Below, in pieces: positions 1 through 5,502 of a DNA stretch of 10,865 bases. Within the stretch, counting starts at the first letter, position 1, and the number at the start of each line of letters is the position of its first letter. Below the pieces are notes generated by a model. The model was not told the origin of the DNA. It saw only the letters and a program-made list of their open reading frames with translations, and searched no databases. This stretch comes from Halobacteria archaeon (GTDB lineage: Archaea > Halobacteriota > Methanoliparia > Methanoliparales > Methanoliparaceae): positions 1-10,865 of the forward strand of contig DUJX01000125.1 of the NCBI GenBank assembly GCA_013329575.1, read 5' to 3'. Position numbers and translations under genes: made by a program.

Positions 1-3
1 AAA

Positions 4-57
4 ATCTTTGATCTTTAAAACATAATATATTGATAATAAGATCTTTGAGTCTTAAAT
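4..57. repeat. Imperfect direct repeat upstream of queD
   Basis: Two copies of an ATCTTTGA-led motif lie 37 bases apart: 4-20 (ATCTTTGATCTTTAAAA) and 41-57 (ATCTTTGAGTCTTAAAT). They sit 60-110 bases ahead of queD in a very AT-rich leader. The repeat is visible directly. It could be a regulator site or part of the end of an upstream gene outside the window, or chance in AT-rich DNA. Confidence 0.3.
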
Positions 58-83
58 TTTTGAATTTTTTTGAATAAATAAAG

Positions 84-91
84 ATAAATAA
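84..91 (+). promoter_or_regulatory. Probable TATA box of the queDEC operon
   Basis: The TATA-like element ATAAATAA is centred about 27 bases before the queD ATG at 115. Archaeal transcription normally starts about 25-27 bases after the TATA centre, so the transcript would begin at or next to the start codon. This fits the weak ribosome binding site (only GGT at 109-110 and before). It is an inference from spacing only. Confidence 0.4.
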
Positions 92-114
92 AAGATTGTA
101 CGAACTTGGTAATC

Positions 115-525
115 ATGCGTATATATAAAGAAATTTATGTGAATATGGCACATAGAATATTGAATTATAAAGGCAAATGTGAGAACGTACATGGCCACGA
201 TATGCGTGTTCAGGTATGGATCTCAGGAGAAAAAAATAAAGATAGTGGATTATTAGTAGATTTTAAAGATATAGAAGATATTGTAAACGAGTTTGACCAT
301 TCTATTGCCTTAAATAAGAAGGACGAACTGGTATCTCATATTAAGACAAAGTTAATACTGATAGATGGAGAACCGACATGCGAGAATATATCCGAACTGT
401 TATTTACAAATTTAGAATCTTTAAAGAGGAAAAATCCGTCTTTGGAAGTAGAAAAAGTGAGGGTATGGGAGAACCCCCGATCTTATGCAGAGTTTTATAA
501 AAGAGAAGAGGCTAAATATCTGTGA
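115..525 (+). CDS. queD: 6-carboxytetrahydropterin synthase QueD
   Basis: QueD converts 7,8-dihydroneopterin triphosphate to 6-carboxy-5,6,7,8-tetrahydropterin, the second step towards preQ0, which archaea insert into tRNA and turn into archaeosine. With the ATG at 115 it has 136 residues, a normal length for the family. Zinc ligands are H13 (in MAHR) and H26 and H28 of the CxxxHGH motif. C22 of that motif is the nucleophile that separates QueD from the ExxHGH type (PTPS-III). D61-H62 (FDH), the PTCE segment near residue 87 and E119 (VWEN) match the rest of the active site. An upstream TTG at 106 is possible, but the ATG fits the TATA spacing better. queE begins inside its 3' end, so the three que genes are probably one transcript. 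Confidence 0.92.
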   Translation: MRIYKEIYVNMAHRILNYKGKCENVHGHDMRVQVWISGEKNKDSGLLVDFKDIEDIVNEFDHSIALNKKDELVSHIKTKLILIDGEPTCENISELLFTNLESLKRKNPSLEVEKVRVWENPRSYAEFYKREEAKYL

Positions 526-1162
526 GTTTTTTATCTCTCATCAGGGCGAGGGCAGACTGATCGGAGAATTGATGTATTTTATACGGTTGGGCGGATGTAA
601 CCTCTCTTGTTCATGGTGCGACACCAATTATGCTAAGAACGATTTTAAAGAGATATCCATACCTGATATAATCAAAAAAGTAATAGCGGACGGATGGAAT
701 AACGGCCGATGGATATGTATAACCGGAGGAGAACCATTGATGCAGGAAGAGACCGGATTTTTAATAGACCAATTACTAAAAGAAGATTATAAGATTATAT
801 TGGAGACTAACGGGAGTTATCCCATCGATTCTTTAAACAGTTTTAAAAAAATCATGATCAGTATGGATATCAAGTGTCCAAGTTCAGGCGAAGAGAGGAG
901 AAATCTGTTCTCCAATATCCATCTTTTAGAAGAGAAGGATCAGCTGAAGTTTGTAATAGATTCGGAAGAGGATTATCTGTATGCAGTAGATATAATAAAC
1001 AGGTATAAACCGGGATGCGTATGTATATTCCAACCGCAGCTCGGAAGTAATGACCCAAAAAAGTTCGGATGGTTGTTTGACAGATGTAAAGCGGATCTTT
1101 TAAACGTAAGAGTCATATTACAACAGCATAAAATAATATACGGGGATGTTAGAGGTGTTTGA
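485..1162 (+). CDS. queE: 7-carboxy-7-deazaguanine synthase QueE (radical SAM)
   Basis: QueE is the radical SAM enzyme that contracts 6-carboxytetrahydropterin to 7-carboxy-7-deazaguanine, the step between QueD and QueC. The 225-residue product carries the QGEG signature (20-23), the 4Fe-4S motif CX3CX2C at C38, C42 and C45 (CNLSCSWC), and the SAM-binding TGGEP at 80-84. The only standard start before the QGEG motif is the ATG at 485, which makes a 41-base overlap with queD. Homologues usually start only a few residues before the (K)ICEIF-like segment, so the first ten or so residues are unusual. A purine-rich stretch at 502-510 (GAGAAGAGG) could serve a later, non-standard start. Translation is probably coupled to queD. 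Function is well supported; the start is less sure. Confidence 0.9.
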   Translation: MQSFIKEKRLNICEFFISHQGEGRLIGELMYFIRLGGCNLSCSWCDTNYAKNDFKEISIPDIIKKVIADGWNNGRWICITGGEPLMQEETGFLIDQLLKEDYKIILETNGSYPIDSLNSFKKIMISMDIKCPSSGEERRNLFSNIHLLEEKDQLKFVIDSEEDYLYAVDIINRYKPGCVCIFQPQLGSNDPKKFGWLFDRCKADLLNVRVILQQHKIIYGDVRGV

Positions 1163-1862
1163 GAATAAAAAAGCCGTTGTTCTGTTATCGGGTGGATTGG
1201 ATAGCAGTACTCTGGCATACTATGTCAAAAATATGGGCTATGATCTCTATCCGATCTCGTTTGATTATGGACAGAAGAGCCGGCGGGAATTAGACGCATC
1301 GATAAAGATCGGTCGGTCGCTCGGTGTGAAGGATCATAAGTTTATAAAGATCGATCTTAAAAGTATCGGTGGTTCTGCATTAACATCGGATATAGACGTA
1401 CCAAAAACGGGTGATTTAGATAATAAAAGACAAGAGATATCCGATAAGAAGGATATCCCAATTACATACGTTCCAGCGAGAAATACTATATTCCTGTCGA
1501 TAGCGCTTGCATATGCAGAAGTGATCGATGCTGATGTTATTTTTTATGGGGCAAACTGTATAGATTATTCGGGGTATCCCGATTGCAGGCCTGAATTTAT
1601 CGATGCGTTTAATAATCTTGCTAAATGGGGCACTAAAAAAGGAGTAGAAGGAAAAACGATCGAGATTGAGGCACCATTCTTATTTTATACAAAAAAAGAT
1701 ATCGTAAAAACGGCATTGGATTTAGGCGTTCCAATCGAAGAGACTTGGAGTTGTTATGATGATGGAGACGAGCCATGTGGGCGGTGTGACTCCTGTATTA
1801 TACGACAAAAGGCCATAGATGAGGTAAACGCAGAGATCAGGAACGAGAAAAAGAACAGATAA
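1146..1862 (+). CDS. queC: 7-cyano-7-deazaguanine synthase QueC
   Basis: QueC uses ATP and ammonia to convert 7-carboxy-7-deazaguanine to preQ0 (7-cyano-7-deazaguanine). The 238-residue protein has the PP-loop ATP-binding motif SGGLDSS (15-21), the SFDYGQ segment (38-43), PARN (110-113), the DYSGYPDCRPEF signature around 140-151, and four zinc-binding cysteines near the C-terminus (C203, C211, C214, C217). The length is normal. The ATG at 1146 overlaps the end of queE by 17 bases, which points to coupled translation. A GTG at 1155 is an alternative start. With queD and queE it completes the path from dihydroneopterin triphosphate to preQ0. The GTP cyclohydrolase and the tRNA-guanine transglycosylase must lie elsewhere. 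Confidence 0.95.
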   Translation: MLEVFENKKAVVLLSGGLDSSTLAYYVKNMGYDLYPISFDYGQKSRRELDASIKIGRSLGVKDHKFIKIDLKSIGGSALTSDIDVPKTGDLDNKRQEISDKKDIPITYVPARNTIFLSIALAYAEVIDADVIFYGANCIDYSGYPDCRPEFIDAFNNLAKWGTKKGVEGKTIEIEAPFLFYTKKDIVKTALDLGVPIEETWSCYDDGDEPCGRCDSCIIRQKAIDEVNAEIRNEKKNR

Positions 1863-1920
1863 CGTATTATTCGAAAAAAGCCTACTATGACAGTCTACCT
1901 TGAATTACATACTATCCCAT

Positions 1921-1973
1921 AAAAGACCAATTTTATCAAGATTTATTGAAATTAGTTCAAAAGTTGGTCTCTT
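1921..1973. terminator. Inverted repeat between convergent genes, possible two-way terminator
   Basis: GACCAATTTT at 1925-1934 pairs with AAAGTTGGTC at 1960-1969 (ten pairs, one G-U), extended outward by an A-T pair and, after one mismatch, two more. The 25-base loop contains a smaller TCAA/TTGA stem. It lies between the stop of queC (1862) and the stop of the convergent regulator gene (1990). T- and A-runs flank it on both strands, so it could end transcription from both sides. Archaeal terminators depend mainly on U-tracts, so the hairpin role is inferred. Confidence 0.5.
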
Positions 1974-1987
1974 ATCAAAAAGCAACG

Positions 1988-2728
1988 TTATATAAGCGAC
2001 CAGAACTCTTCATCGTTTATTATTTTTTTTAAGACAAGCCCTTTTGTCCAAAGGCTATTCAAACTTTTTTCTATAGTATACGGCGATAGATCTAAGATAT
2101 CGCTTATATCTCGTGCGGTATATTCTTTATTAGATATCAAACTCAGAATATGCTTCTCTTCTTCTGTCAAATCGTCTATATCGTTTATATAATCATACAA
2201 CTCATTTGATAGACTGGCAATACGAGATTCAATCTGGTGGATAGTAGAATTCAGGTAGTCTTCAATATCGATCAATTTATTTATCTCTCGCGCGAGATAC
2301 TTAACTTTTAAAATATCCTCTCTCTTACCGGGACCAAGAACACTTCTTACATCGTCGGGAATATCATTCCTATCAAGATCCCCATTAAAATTTTTAGAAC
2401 CTGATACGAGATCAAACGGTATATACTCTTCTCCTAACAACCTTATATCCAATGGAACGATATTTATTCCAACTCTGTGTGTTGTAATAACCATGTTTAG
2501 ATAAATATCGCTTGAAATCTTAAAATATTTTCTATTCTGATCCATATAATAGTACTCTATAATACCTGCATCTTCTAAAAGTTCTAAATGTCGTATTACT
2601 GCTTTTGGTGCTATGTTTAATCTTTCAGATATTTCTGTTACATAACAAGGTTTATTAGAGAGTAGTCTGATAATCTCTCGTCTAGTCTTATTTCCTAATA
2701 TATCCAAAAGTTCCGAGACATCGATCAT
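1988..2728 (-). CDS. ArsR-like transcription regulator with two winged-helix domains
   Basis: A predicted DNA-binding regulator of the archaeal COG1777-like type, 246 residues from the ATG at 2728. The N-terminal winged helix (about residues 3-75) shows the ArsR-type pattern LGNKTRREIIRLL, then the recognition helix APKAVIRHLELLEDAGII and a wing ending in RKYFKIS. A helical, probably coiled-coil stretch follows (about 150-185). A second HTH then spans about 190-246, with EEEKHILSLI and YTARDISDILDLS. No metal-binding cysteine cluster is visible, so the signal is unknown. An upstream in-frame ATG at 2743 exists, but the TATA box places the transcript start downstream of it. The gene is divergent from the flavoprotein gene at 2881, which makes that gene and its own promoter likely targets. 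Confidence 0.8.
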   Translation of the reverse strand: MIDVSELLDILGNKTRREIIRLLSNKPCYVTEISERLNIAPKAVIRHLELLEDAGIIEYYYMDQNRKYFKISSDIYLNMVITTHRVGINIVPLDIRLLGEEYIPFDLVSGSKNFNGDLDRNDIPDDVRSVLGPGKREDILKVKYLAREINKLIDIEDYLNSTIHQIESRIASLSNELYDYINDIDDLTEEEKHILSLISNKEYTARDISDILDLSPYTIEKSLNSLWTKGLVLKKIINDEEFWSLI

Positions 2729-2732
2729 ATTC

Positions 2733-2749
2733 ACTAACAACATGTTAGT
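2733..2749. promoter_or_regulatory. Perfect 7-3-7 inverted repeat, candidate autoregulatory operator
   Basis: ACTAACA (2733-2739), spacer ACA, TGTTAGT (2743-2749): a perfect 17-base interrupted palindrome. It lies between the regulator's TATA box (2757-2765) and its start codon (2728) and covers the predicted transcription start near 2735. A dimeric winged-helix protein bound here would block its own transcription. The symmetry is seen in the sequence; the operator role is inferred. Confidence 0.45.
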
Positions 2750-2756
2750 ATTATTA

Positions 2757-2765
2757 TAATATATA
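2757..2765 (-). promoter_or_regulatory. Probable TATA box of the regulator gene
   Basis: On the minus strand this reads TATATATTA. Its centre is about 33 bases upstream of the ATG at 2728 but only about 18 from the ATG at 2743. This predicts a start of transcription near 2735 and a leader of about seven bases, which supports the 2728 start codon. Confidence 0.45.
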
Positions 2766-2851
2766 CTTTTCTATAATACGCTCCCTTAATAATGATGCCG
2801 TTTAAATTTAAAATCATAATTTTGATTGTTCTTTAATTTATTTCAATAATT

Positions 2852-2859
2852 TTTAATAC
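2852..2859 (+). promoter_or_regulatory. Possible TATA box of the flavoprotein gene
   Basis: TTTAATAC is centred about 25 bases before the ATG at 2881. No ribosome binding site precedes that ATG (AAATAATTATG), so a leaderless transcript is likely. The region is AT-rich throughout, so other placements are possible. Confidence 0.3.
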
Positions 2860-2880
2860 AAAAATAAATTATAAATAATT

Positions 2881-3609
2881 ATGAATAAAACTTATACAGA
2901 TCTATGTGATATATTAGGAGTAAGATACCCTATAATACAAGGTGCCATGGCATGGGTTGCAACGGCTGAATTATCGTCTGCAGTATCTAATGCAGGTGGT
3001 CTCGGTATATTAAGCCCCGTAACTACGAGAGGATTAGTAGAAGAGATCGAGATCTCTAAAAGATTGACGAAAAATCCTTTTGGTGTCAATATACCCGTAA
3101 TGAGCCCAAATTCTGACGAAGTTGTAAAGATTGTAATATCCGAAGAGATACCGATTGTTACCACATCCGTCGGAGATCCGAATAAATTTACTTCTATCCT
3201 TCAAAGAGAGGGAATAAAGGTTATTCATGTGGTTACAAACATAAAACATGCTAAAAAGGCTGAATATGCAGGTGTCGATGCTGTTGTGGCTATGGGTACA
3301 GAGGCTGGTGGTCATGTAGGAAGAGAGGAGATAACAACATCCGTATTGGTCCAGAATATAGTAGATAACGTAAAAATTCCTGTTATTGCCGCAGGCGGTA
3401 TCATAAATTCGGACAATCTCTTATCGGTTTTTACGCTCGGGGCAGAAGGCGTCCAATGTGGAACACGGTTTATTGCGACGGAAGAATGTATCGCCCATAA
3501 AAATTACAAGAGAGCGATCATAAATGCAGAGACGGACTCGACAAAGATTATTGCGAGGGATATAGTTCCGGCCAGAGTGGTAAAGAACAAATTTTCCGAA
3601 TGGTTTTAG
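2881..3609 (+). CDS. Nitronate monooxygenase/FabK-like FMN oxidoreductase, interrupted by TAG
   Basis: A TIM-barrel FMN protein of the nitronate monooxygenase (2-nitropropane dioxygenase) / enoyl-ACP reductase II superfamily. Motifs: RYPIIQGAMAW (15-25), SNAGGLGIL (36-44), FGVN (67-70), EAGGHVG (141-147; H145 matches the catalytic histidine), AAGGI (170-174) and GAEGVQCGTRF (188-198), the last two binding the FMN phosphate. The frame runs 242 residues to a TAG at 3607-3609. It then continues in the same frame for 65 codons that carry the family's usual C-terminal segment. Read through, the protein has 308 residues, the normal family length. The break may be a translated amber codon, a nonsense mutation, two separate polypeptides, or a base error. 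The true substrate of archaeal members is not known. The gene is divergent from the regulator at 1988-2728. Confidence 0.8.
   Translation: MNKTYTDLCDILGVRYPIIQGAMAWVATAELSSAVSNAGGLGILSPVTTRGLVEEIEISKRLTKNPFGVNIPVMSPNSDEVVKIVISEEIPIVTTSVGDPNKFTSILQREGIKVIHVVTNIKHAKKAEYAGVDAVVAMGTEAGGHVGREEITTSVLVQNIVDNVKIPVIAAGGIINSDNLLSVFTLGAEGVQCGTRFIATEECIAHKNYKRAIINAETDSTKIIARDIVPARVVKNKFSEWF
3607..3609 (+). other. In-frame TAG inside the flavoprotein reading frame
   Basis: The codons run AAA TTT TCC GAA TGG TTT TAG GGA TTG ACA ATG GAA. The stop follows KNKFSEWF, where homologues continue through a loop to a C-terminal helix. The downstream frame is open to a second TAG at 3805-3807. Pyrrolysine insertion is one possible reading. 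TAG also ends the small basic gene (5195-5197) and the DUF2148 gene (10861-10863), so TAG is not simply a sense codon throughout this window. Confidence 0.75.
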
Positions 3610-3618
3610 GGATTGACA

Positions 3619-3807
3619 ATGGAAGAAAAAACTAATAATTCCCTCTTCGACATAAGTTTTGCAAAATCTGCCATATTGGATGGAGATATAGAAAACGGGG
3701 CTATTTGGGCAGGACAAAATGTTGGCATGATTAAAGAAATAACAGAAGTAAAAGACGTCATAGAAGAGATGAAAGACGGATGGAGAAAATATTTAGAAAT
3801 TTATTAG
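3619..3807 (+). CDS. C-terminal part of the nitronate monooxygenase-like protein
   Basis: This is the missing tail of the flavoprotein at 2881-3609, in the same frame. It contains AKSAILDGDIENGAIWAGQ, then NVGMIKEI and a helical VKDVIEEM segment, which matches the usual C-terminus of nitronate monooxygenases (a GD-E-G, then GQ-G-I pattern). As a separate polypeptide it would start at the ATG at 3619 (62 residues), or at TTG 3613, with GGGATTGA at 3609-3616 as a weak and very close ribosome binding site. On its own it has no known fold or activity, so I read it as part of the upstream gene rather than an independent gene. It ends in TAG at 3805-3807; the next in-frame stop is the TAA at 3871, inside the convergent cfbB gene. 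Confidence 0.6.
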   Translation: MEEKTNNSLFDISFAKSAILDGDIENGAIWAGQNVGMIKEITEVKDVIEEMKDGWRKYLEIY

Positions 3808-3849
3808 TTCTTTCATAATATCTCTTGCGATAATTATATTTTTCGTATT
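3808..3849. terminator. Short T-rich gap between convergent genes
   Basis: These 42 bases separate the flavoprotein stop from the cfbB stop. They contain T-runs on the plus strand (3838-3843 and 3848-3851) that could act as U-tract terminators. No clear hairpin is visible. Confidence 0.25.
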
Positions 3850-5160
3850 TTAGACATCATTGCGACATCTTAATAAAAAACGCTCGAATAATGATGGATC
3901 ACTCAAAGCATGCAGGTGCATATAGTTTGCGATGATATTATCTCGGAAGAAGCCGTCTTTTCCGTCTTTTATCCCCTTTCCTCGTATCAACCGGTATGCA
4001 AAATCCTCATCGCATGATATTTGAGAATAATGAAACTCATGACCTCTTATTAAGTAATTTTTGGGTGCAATTATAGTATCTGAAACAGTTTCAGCAACAG
4101 TATAACCAATCGATTGTAATCTGTCAGTCATCTTTGCTTCTGCGTTAAAAATGCAGCACATATCTCTTGATTCCAACTTTTTTAAGAGATAAAGCATACC
4201 ACCACACTCTGCATATATAGGTATCTCACTCTTTCTAATCTGGTCTCGTATCTTCTCGTTCTCTTCTAATTGATTGGCAAACAGTTCGGGATATCCGCCG
4301 CCGATATATAACCCATCAACATCGGGCAGTTCGTCCATTAACGGAGAAAAAAACACTAGATCAGCACCCCGTTCTTTAAAAAAATCAAGATTATCTTGAT
4401 AATAAAAAAAGAACGCTTTATCCAGTGCAACACCAATCTTTACGTTTGAAAAGCTCTTATCTGTTTTTTTTAAGATATTTATTTTACTACTATTTGCGGA
4501 CGACTCTATCGTAGATAACTCGTATAACTTATCCAGATCTAAAAATTTGCTTATTTCATCGAGTATTGCCGTATCAAACGGTTCTTCATCTGGGTTAACC
4601 AAGCCGAGATGCCGTTCAGACATTTTAAAATACTCTTTTTTTGGTATCGCTCCTATAAATTCCACACCTGCCATCTTTGCAGCCTCTTTTAGCATCCTTA
4701 GATGCCCTTCTCCGCCAATTTTGTTGAATATTACACCACTTATGTTTAAATTTTTATCCAGGTTTTTAAAGCCGTGCAGTATCGCAGCAGCGCTGTATGA
4801 TAATCTTCCTCCGTCTATGACGAGGATGACAGGAGAGCCTATTATCTTGGCAATATGGGCAGTGCTTCCATAAAAATCCGGTCCTAACCCATCGAATAAT
4901 CCCATTACTCCCTCTATTATTGCAATATCAAAATTCTTAGAGTAAAAAGAGGATGATATGGTATCTTCCGACAGTAAAAACGAGTCTAAGTTATATGACG
5001 GCTTGCCTGTGACGGCTTTATGATATAGAGGATCGATAAAATCTGGACCCACCTTAAACGATTGTAAATTCTTGTCTTTTAATGAGTGAAGTAATGCTAA
5101 TGTTATTATAGTCTTTCCAACTCCGCTGCTCGTTCCACCTATTACTAAACTTTTTTTCAT
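3850..5160 (-). CDS. cfbB: Ni-sirohydrochlorin (or cobyrinate) a,c-diamide synthase
   Basis: This enzyme amidates the a- and c-carboxylates of a tetrapyrrole with glutamine and ATP. In methanogens the CfbB member acts on Ni-sirohydrochlorin on the way to coenzyme F430 of methyl-CoM reductase; its close relative CbiA/CobB does the same to cobyrinate in cobamide synthesis. The 436-residue length fits. The dethiobiotin-synthetase-like half has the P-loop GTSSGVGKT (9-17), KVGPDFIDPLYH (36-47) and EGVMGLFDG (83-91). The class I glutaminase-like half has IGGGYPE (286-292), the catalytic C319 in YAECGGMLYL, RGHEFHYS (372-379) and the HLH histidines at 415-417. Sequence alone cannot firmly separate CfbB from CbiA, and no other F430 or cobamide gene lies in the window. 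No good ribosome binding site precedes the ATG. It follows the small basic gene by 34 bases and is probably co-transcribed with it. Confidence 0.82.
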   Translation of the reverse strand: MKKSLVIGGTSSGVGKTIITLALLHSLKDKNLQSFKVGPDFIDPLYHKAVTGKPSYNLDSFLLSEDTISSSFYSKNFDIAIIEGVMGLFDGLGPDFYGSTAHIAKIIGSPVILVIDGGRLSYSAAAILHGFKNLDKNLNISGVIFNKIGGEGHLRMLKEAAKMAGVEFIGAIPKKEYFKMSERHLGLVNPDEEPFDTAILDEISKFLDLDKLYELSTIESSANSSKINILKKTDKSFSNVKIGVALDKAFFFYYQDNLDFFKERGADLVFFSPLMDELPDVDGLYIGGGYPELFANQLEENEKIRDQIRKSEIPIYAECGGMLYLLKKLESRDMCCIFNAEAKMTDRLQSIGYTVAETVSDTIIAPKNYLIRGHEFHYSQISCDEDFAYRLIRGKGIKDGKDGFFRDNIIANYMHLHALSDPSLFERFLLRCRNDV

Positions 5161-5194
5161 CGTTATAGTATTACTTCGCTCTTTTTTAACAAAA

Positions 5195-5284
5195 CTATTT
5201 TTTCCTGTGTCTCATTTTATCTCTAAGCTTTTTCTGCTTATGTTTTCTCATTTTGGCTCGTTTTCTTTTTCTTCCACATGGCAT
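5195..5284 (-). CDS. Tiny basic protein (29 aa), AURKAIP1/COX24 (DUF1713)-like or eL41-like
   Basis: A 29-residue reading frame, MPCGRKRKRAKMRKH then KQKKLRDKMRHRKK, with 17 Lys/Arg and only one acidic residue. The ATG at 5284 is preceded on the minus strand by AGAGGTGGATC (5300-5290). This is close to the perfect archaeal site GGAGGTGATC, about nine bases before the start, and is the strongest evidence that the gene is real. From memory, the composition and the MPxGxKRKRxKMxxHKxKK pattern resemble the small bacterial and mitochondrial AURKAIP1/COX24 (bS22-like) proteins, which bind ribosomal RNA. A short archaeal ribosomal protein such as eL41 is the alternative. It ends in TAG, followed two codons later by TAA. 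It lies 34 bases ahead of cfbB on the same strand. It is too short for most gene callers. Confidence 0.65.
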   Translation of the reverse strand: MPCGRKRKRAKMRKHKQKKLRDKMRHRKK

Positions 5285-5289
5285 TGTAT

Positions 5290-5300
5290 GATCCACCTCT
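5290..5300 (-). promoter_or_regulatory. Strong ribosome binding site of the 29-residue gene
   Basis: Minus strand AGAGGTGGATC is nearly complementary to the 3' end of archaeal 16S rRNA (AUCACCUCC). It ends six bases before the ATG at 5284. It is among the best ribosome binding sites in the window, although the open frame behind it is only 29 codons. Confidence 0.7.
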
Positions 5301-5344
5301 TTATTTCAATTATTATCGATCGTCACTCTTTTATTATATCTACT

Positions 5345-5352
5345 ATATAAAT
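5345..5352 (-). promoter_or_regulatory. Possible TATA box for the small gene and cfbB
   Basis: On the minus strand this reads TTTATATA, the archaeal consensus form. It would start transcription near 5322 and give a leader of about 38 bases to the small basic gene. The inverted sequence (TATATAAA) could also work on the plus strand, but no gene start lies at the right distance there. Confidence 0.45.
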
Positions 5353-5371
5353 TTTGATAGGTGATCTAATC

Positions 5372-5401
5372 TATCCGTTGTTATCTTTATTTAAACGGAT
5401 A
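5372..5401. repeat. Inverted repeat TATCCGTT/AACGGATA in the divergent promoter region
   Basis: TATCCGTT at 5372-5379 and AACGGATA at 5394-5401 form a perfect 8-bp inverted repeat with a 14-base spacer. A third TATCCGT copy lies at 5476-5482, between the predicted TATA box and the start of the radical SAM gene. The 218-base gap 5285-5502 holds no other gene that I can see. The repeats could be operator sites; this is inference. Confidence 0.4.
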
Positions 5402-5460
5402 CTAAAAAAGGTTGTAGGCAAAACATTAAGAATATTAAGCAAAAATTAACATCATCTACA

Positions 5461-5468
5461 ATATAATT
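5461..5468 (+). promoter_or_regulatory. Possible TATA box of the radical SAM gene
   Basis: ATATAATT is centred about 38 bases before the ATG at 5503. It predicts a transcript start near 5490, just ahead of the ribosome binding site GGGGTTAAT (5493-5501). Confidence 0.35.
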
Positions 5469-5502
5469 CTATCACTATCCGTATGATAAAAAGGGGTTAA
5501 TT

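Noticed and set aside
2729..2743. Upstream ATG start (2743) for the ArsR-like regulator
   Set aside because: The TATA box would put the transcript start downstream of it, and typical family members begin close to the MIDVSELL segment at 2728.
2800..2840. AT-rich palindromes such as TTTAAATTTAAA and AATCA-TGATT
   Set aside because: They are short and made almost only of A and T in a very AT-rich promoter region, so chance is the simplest explanation.
4547..4873. 108-codon open frame on the plus strand
   Set aside because: It lies wholly inside cfbB on the opposite strand. It has no family resemblance and no ribosome binding site, and cfbB shows clear catalytic motifs there.
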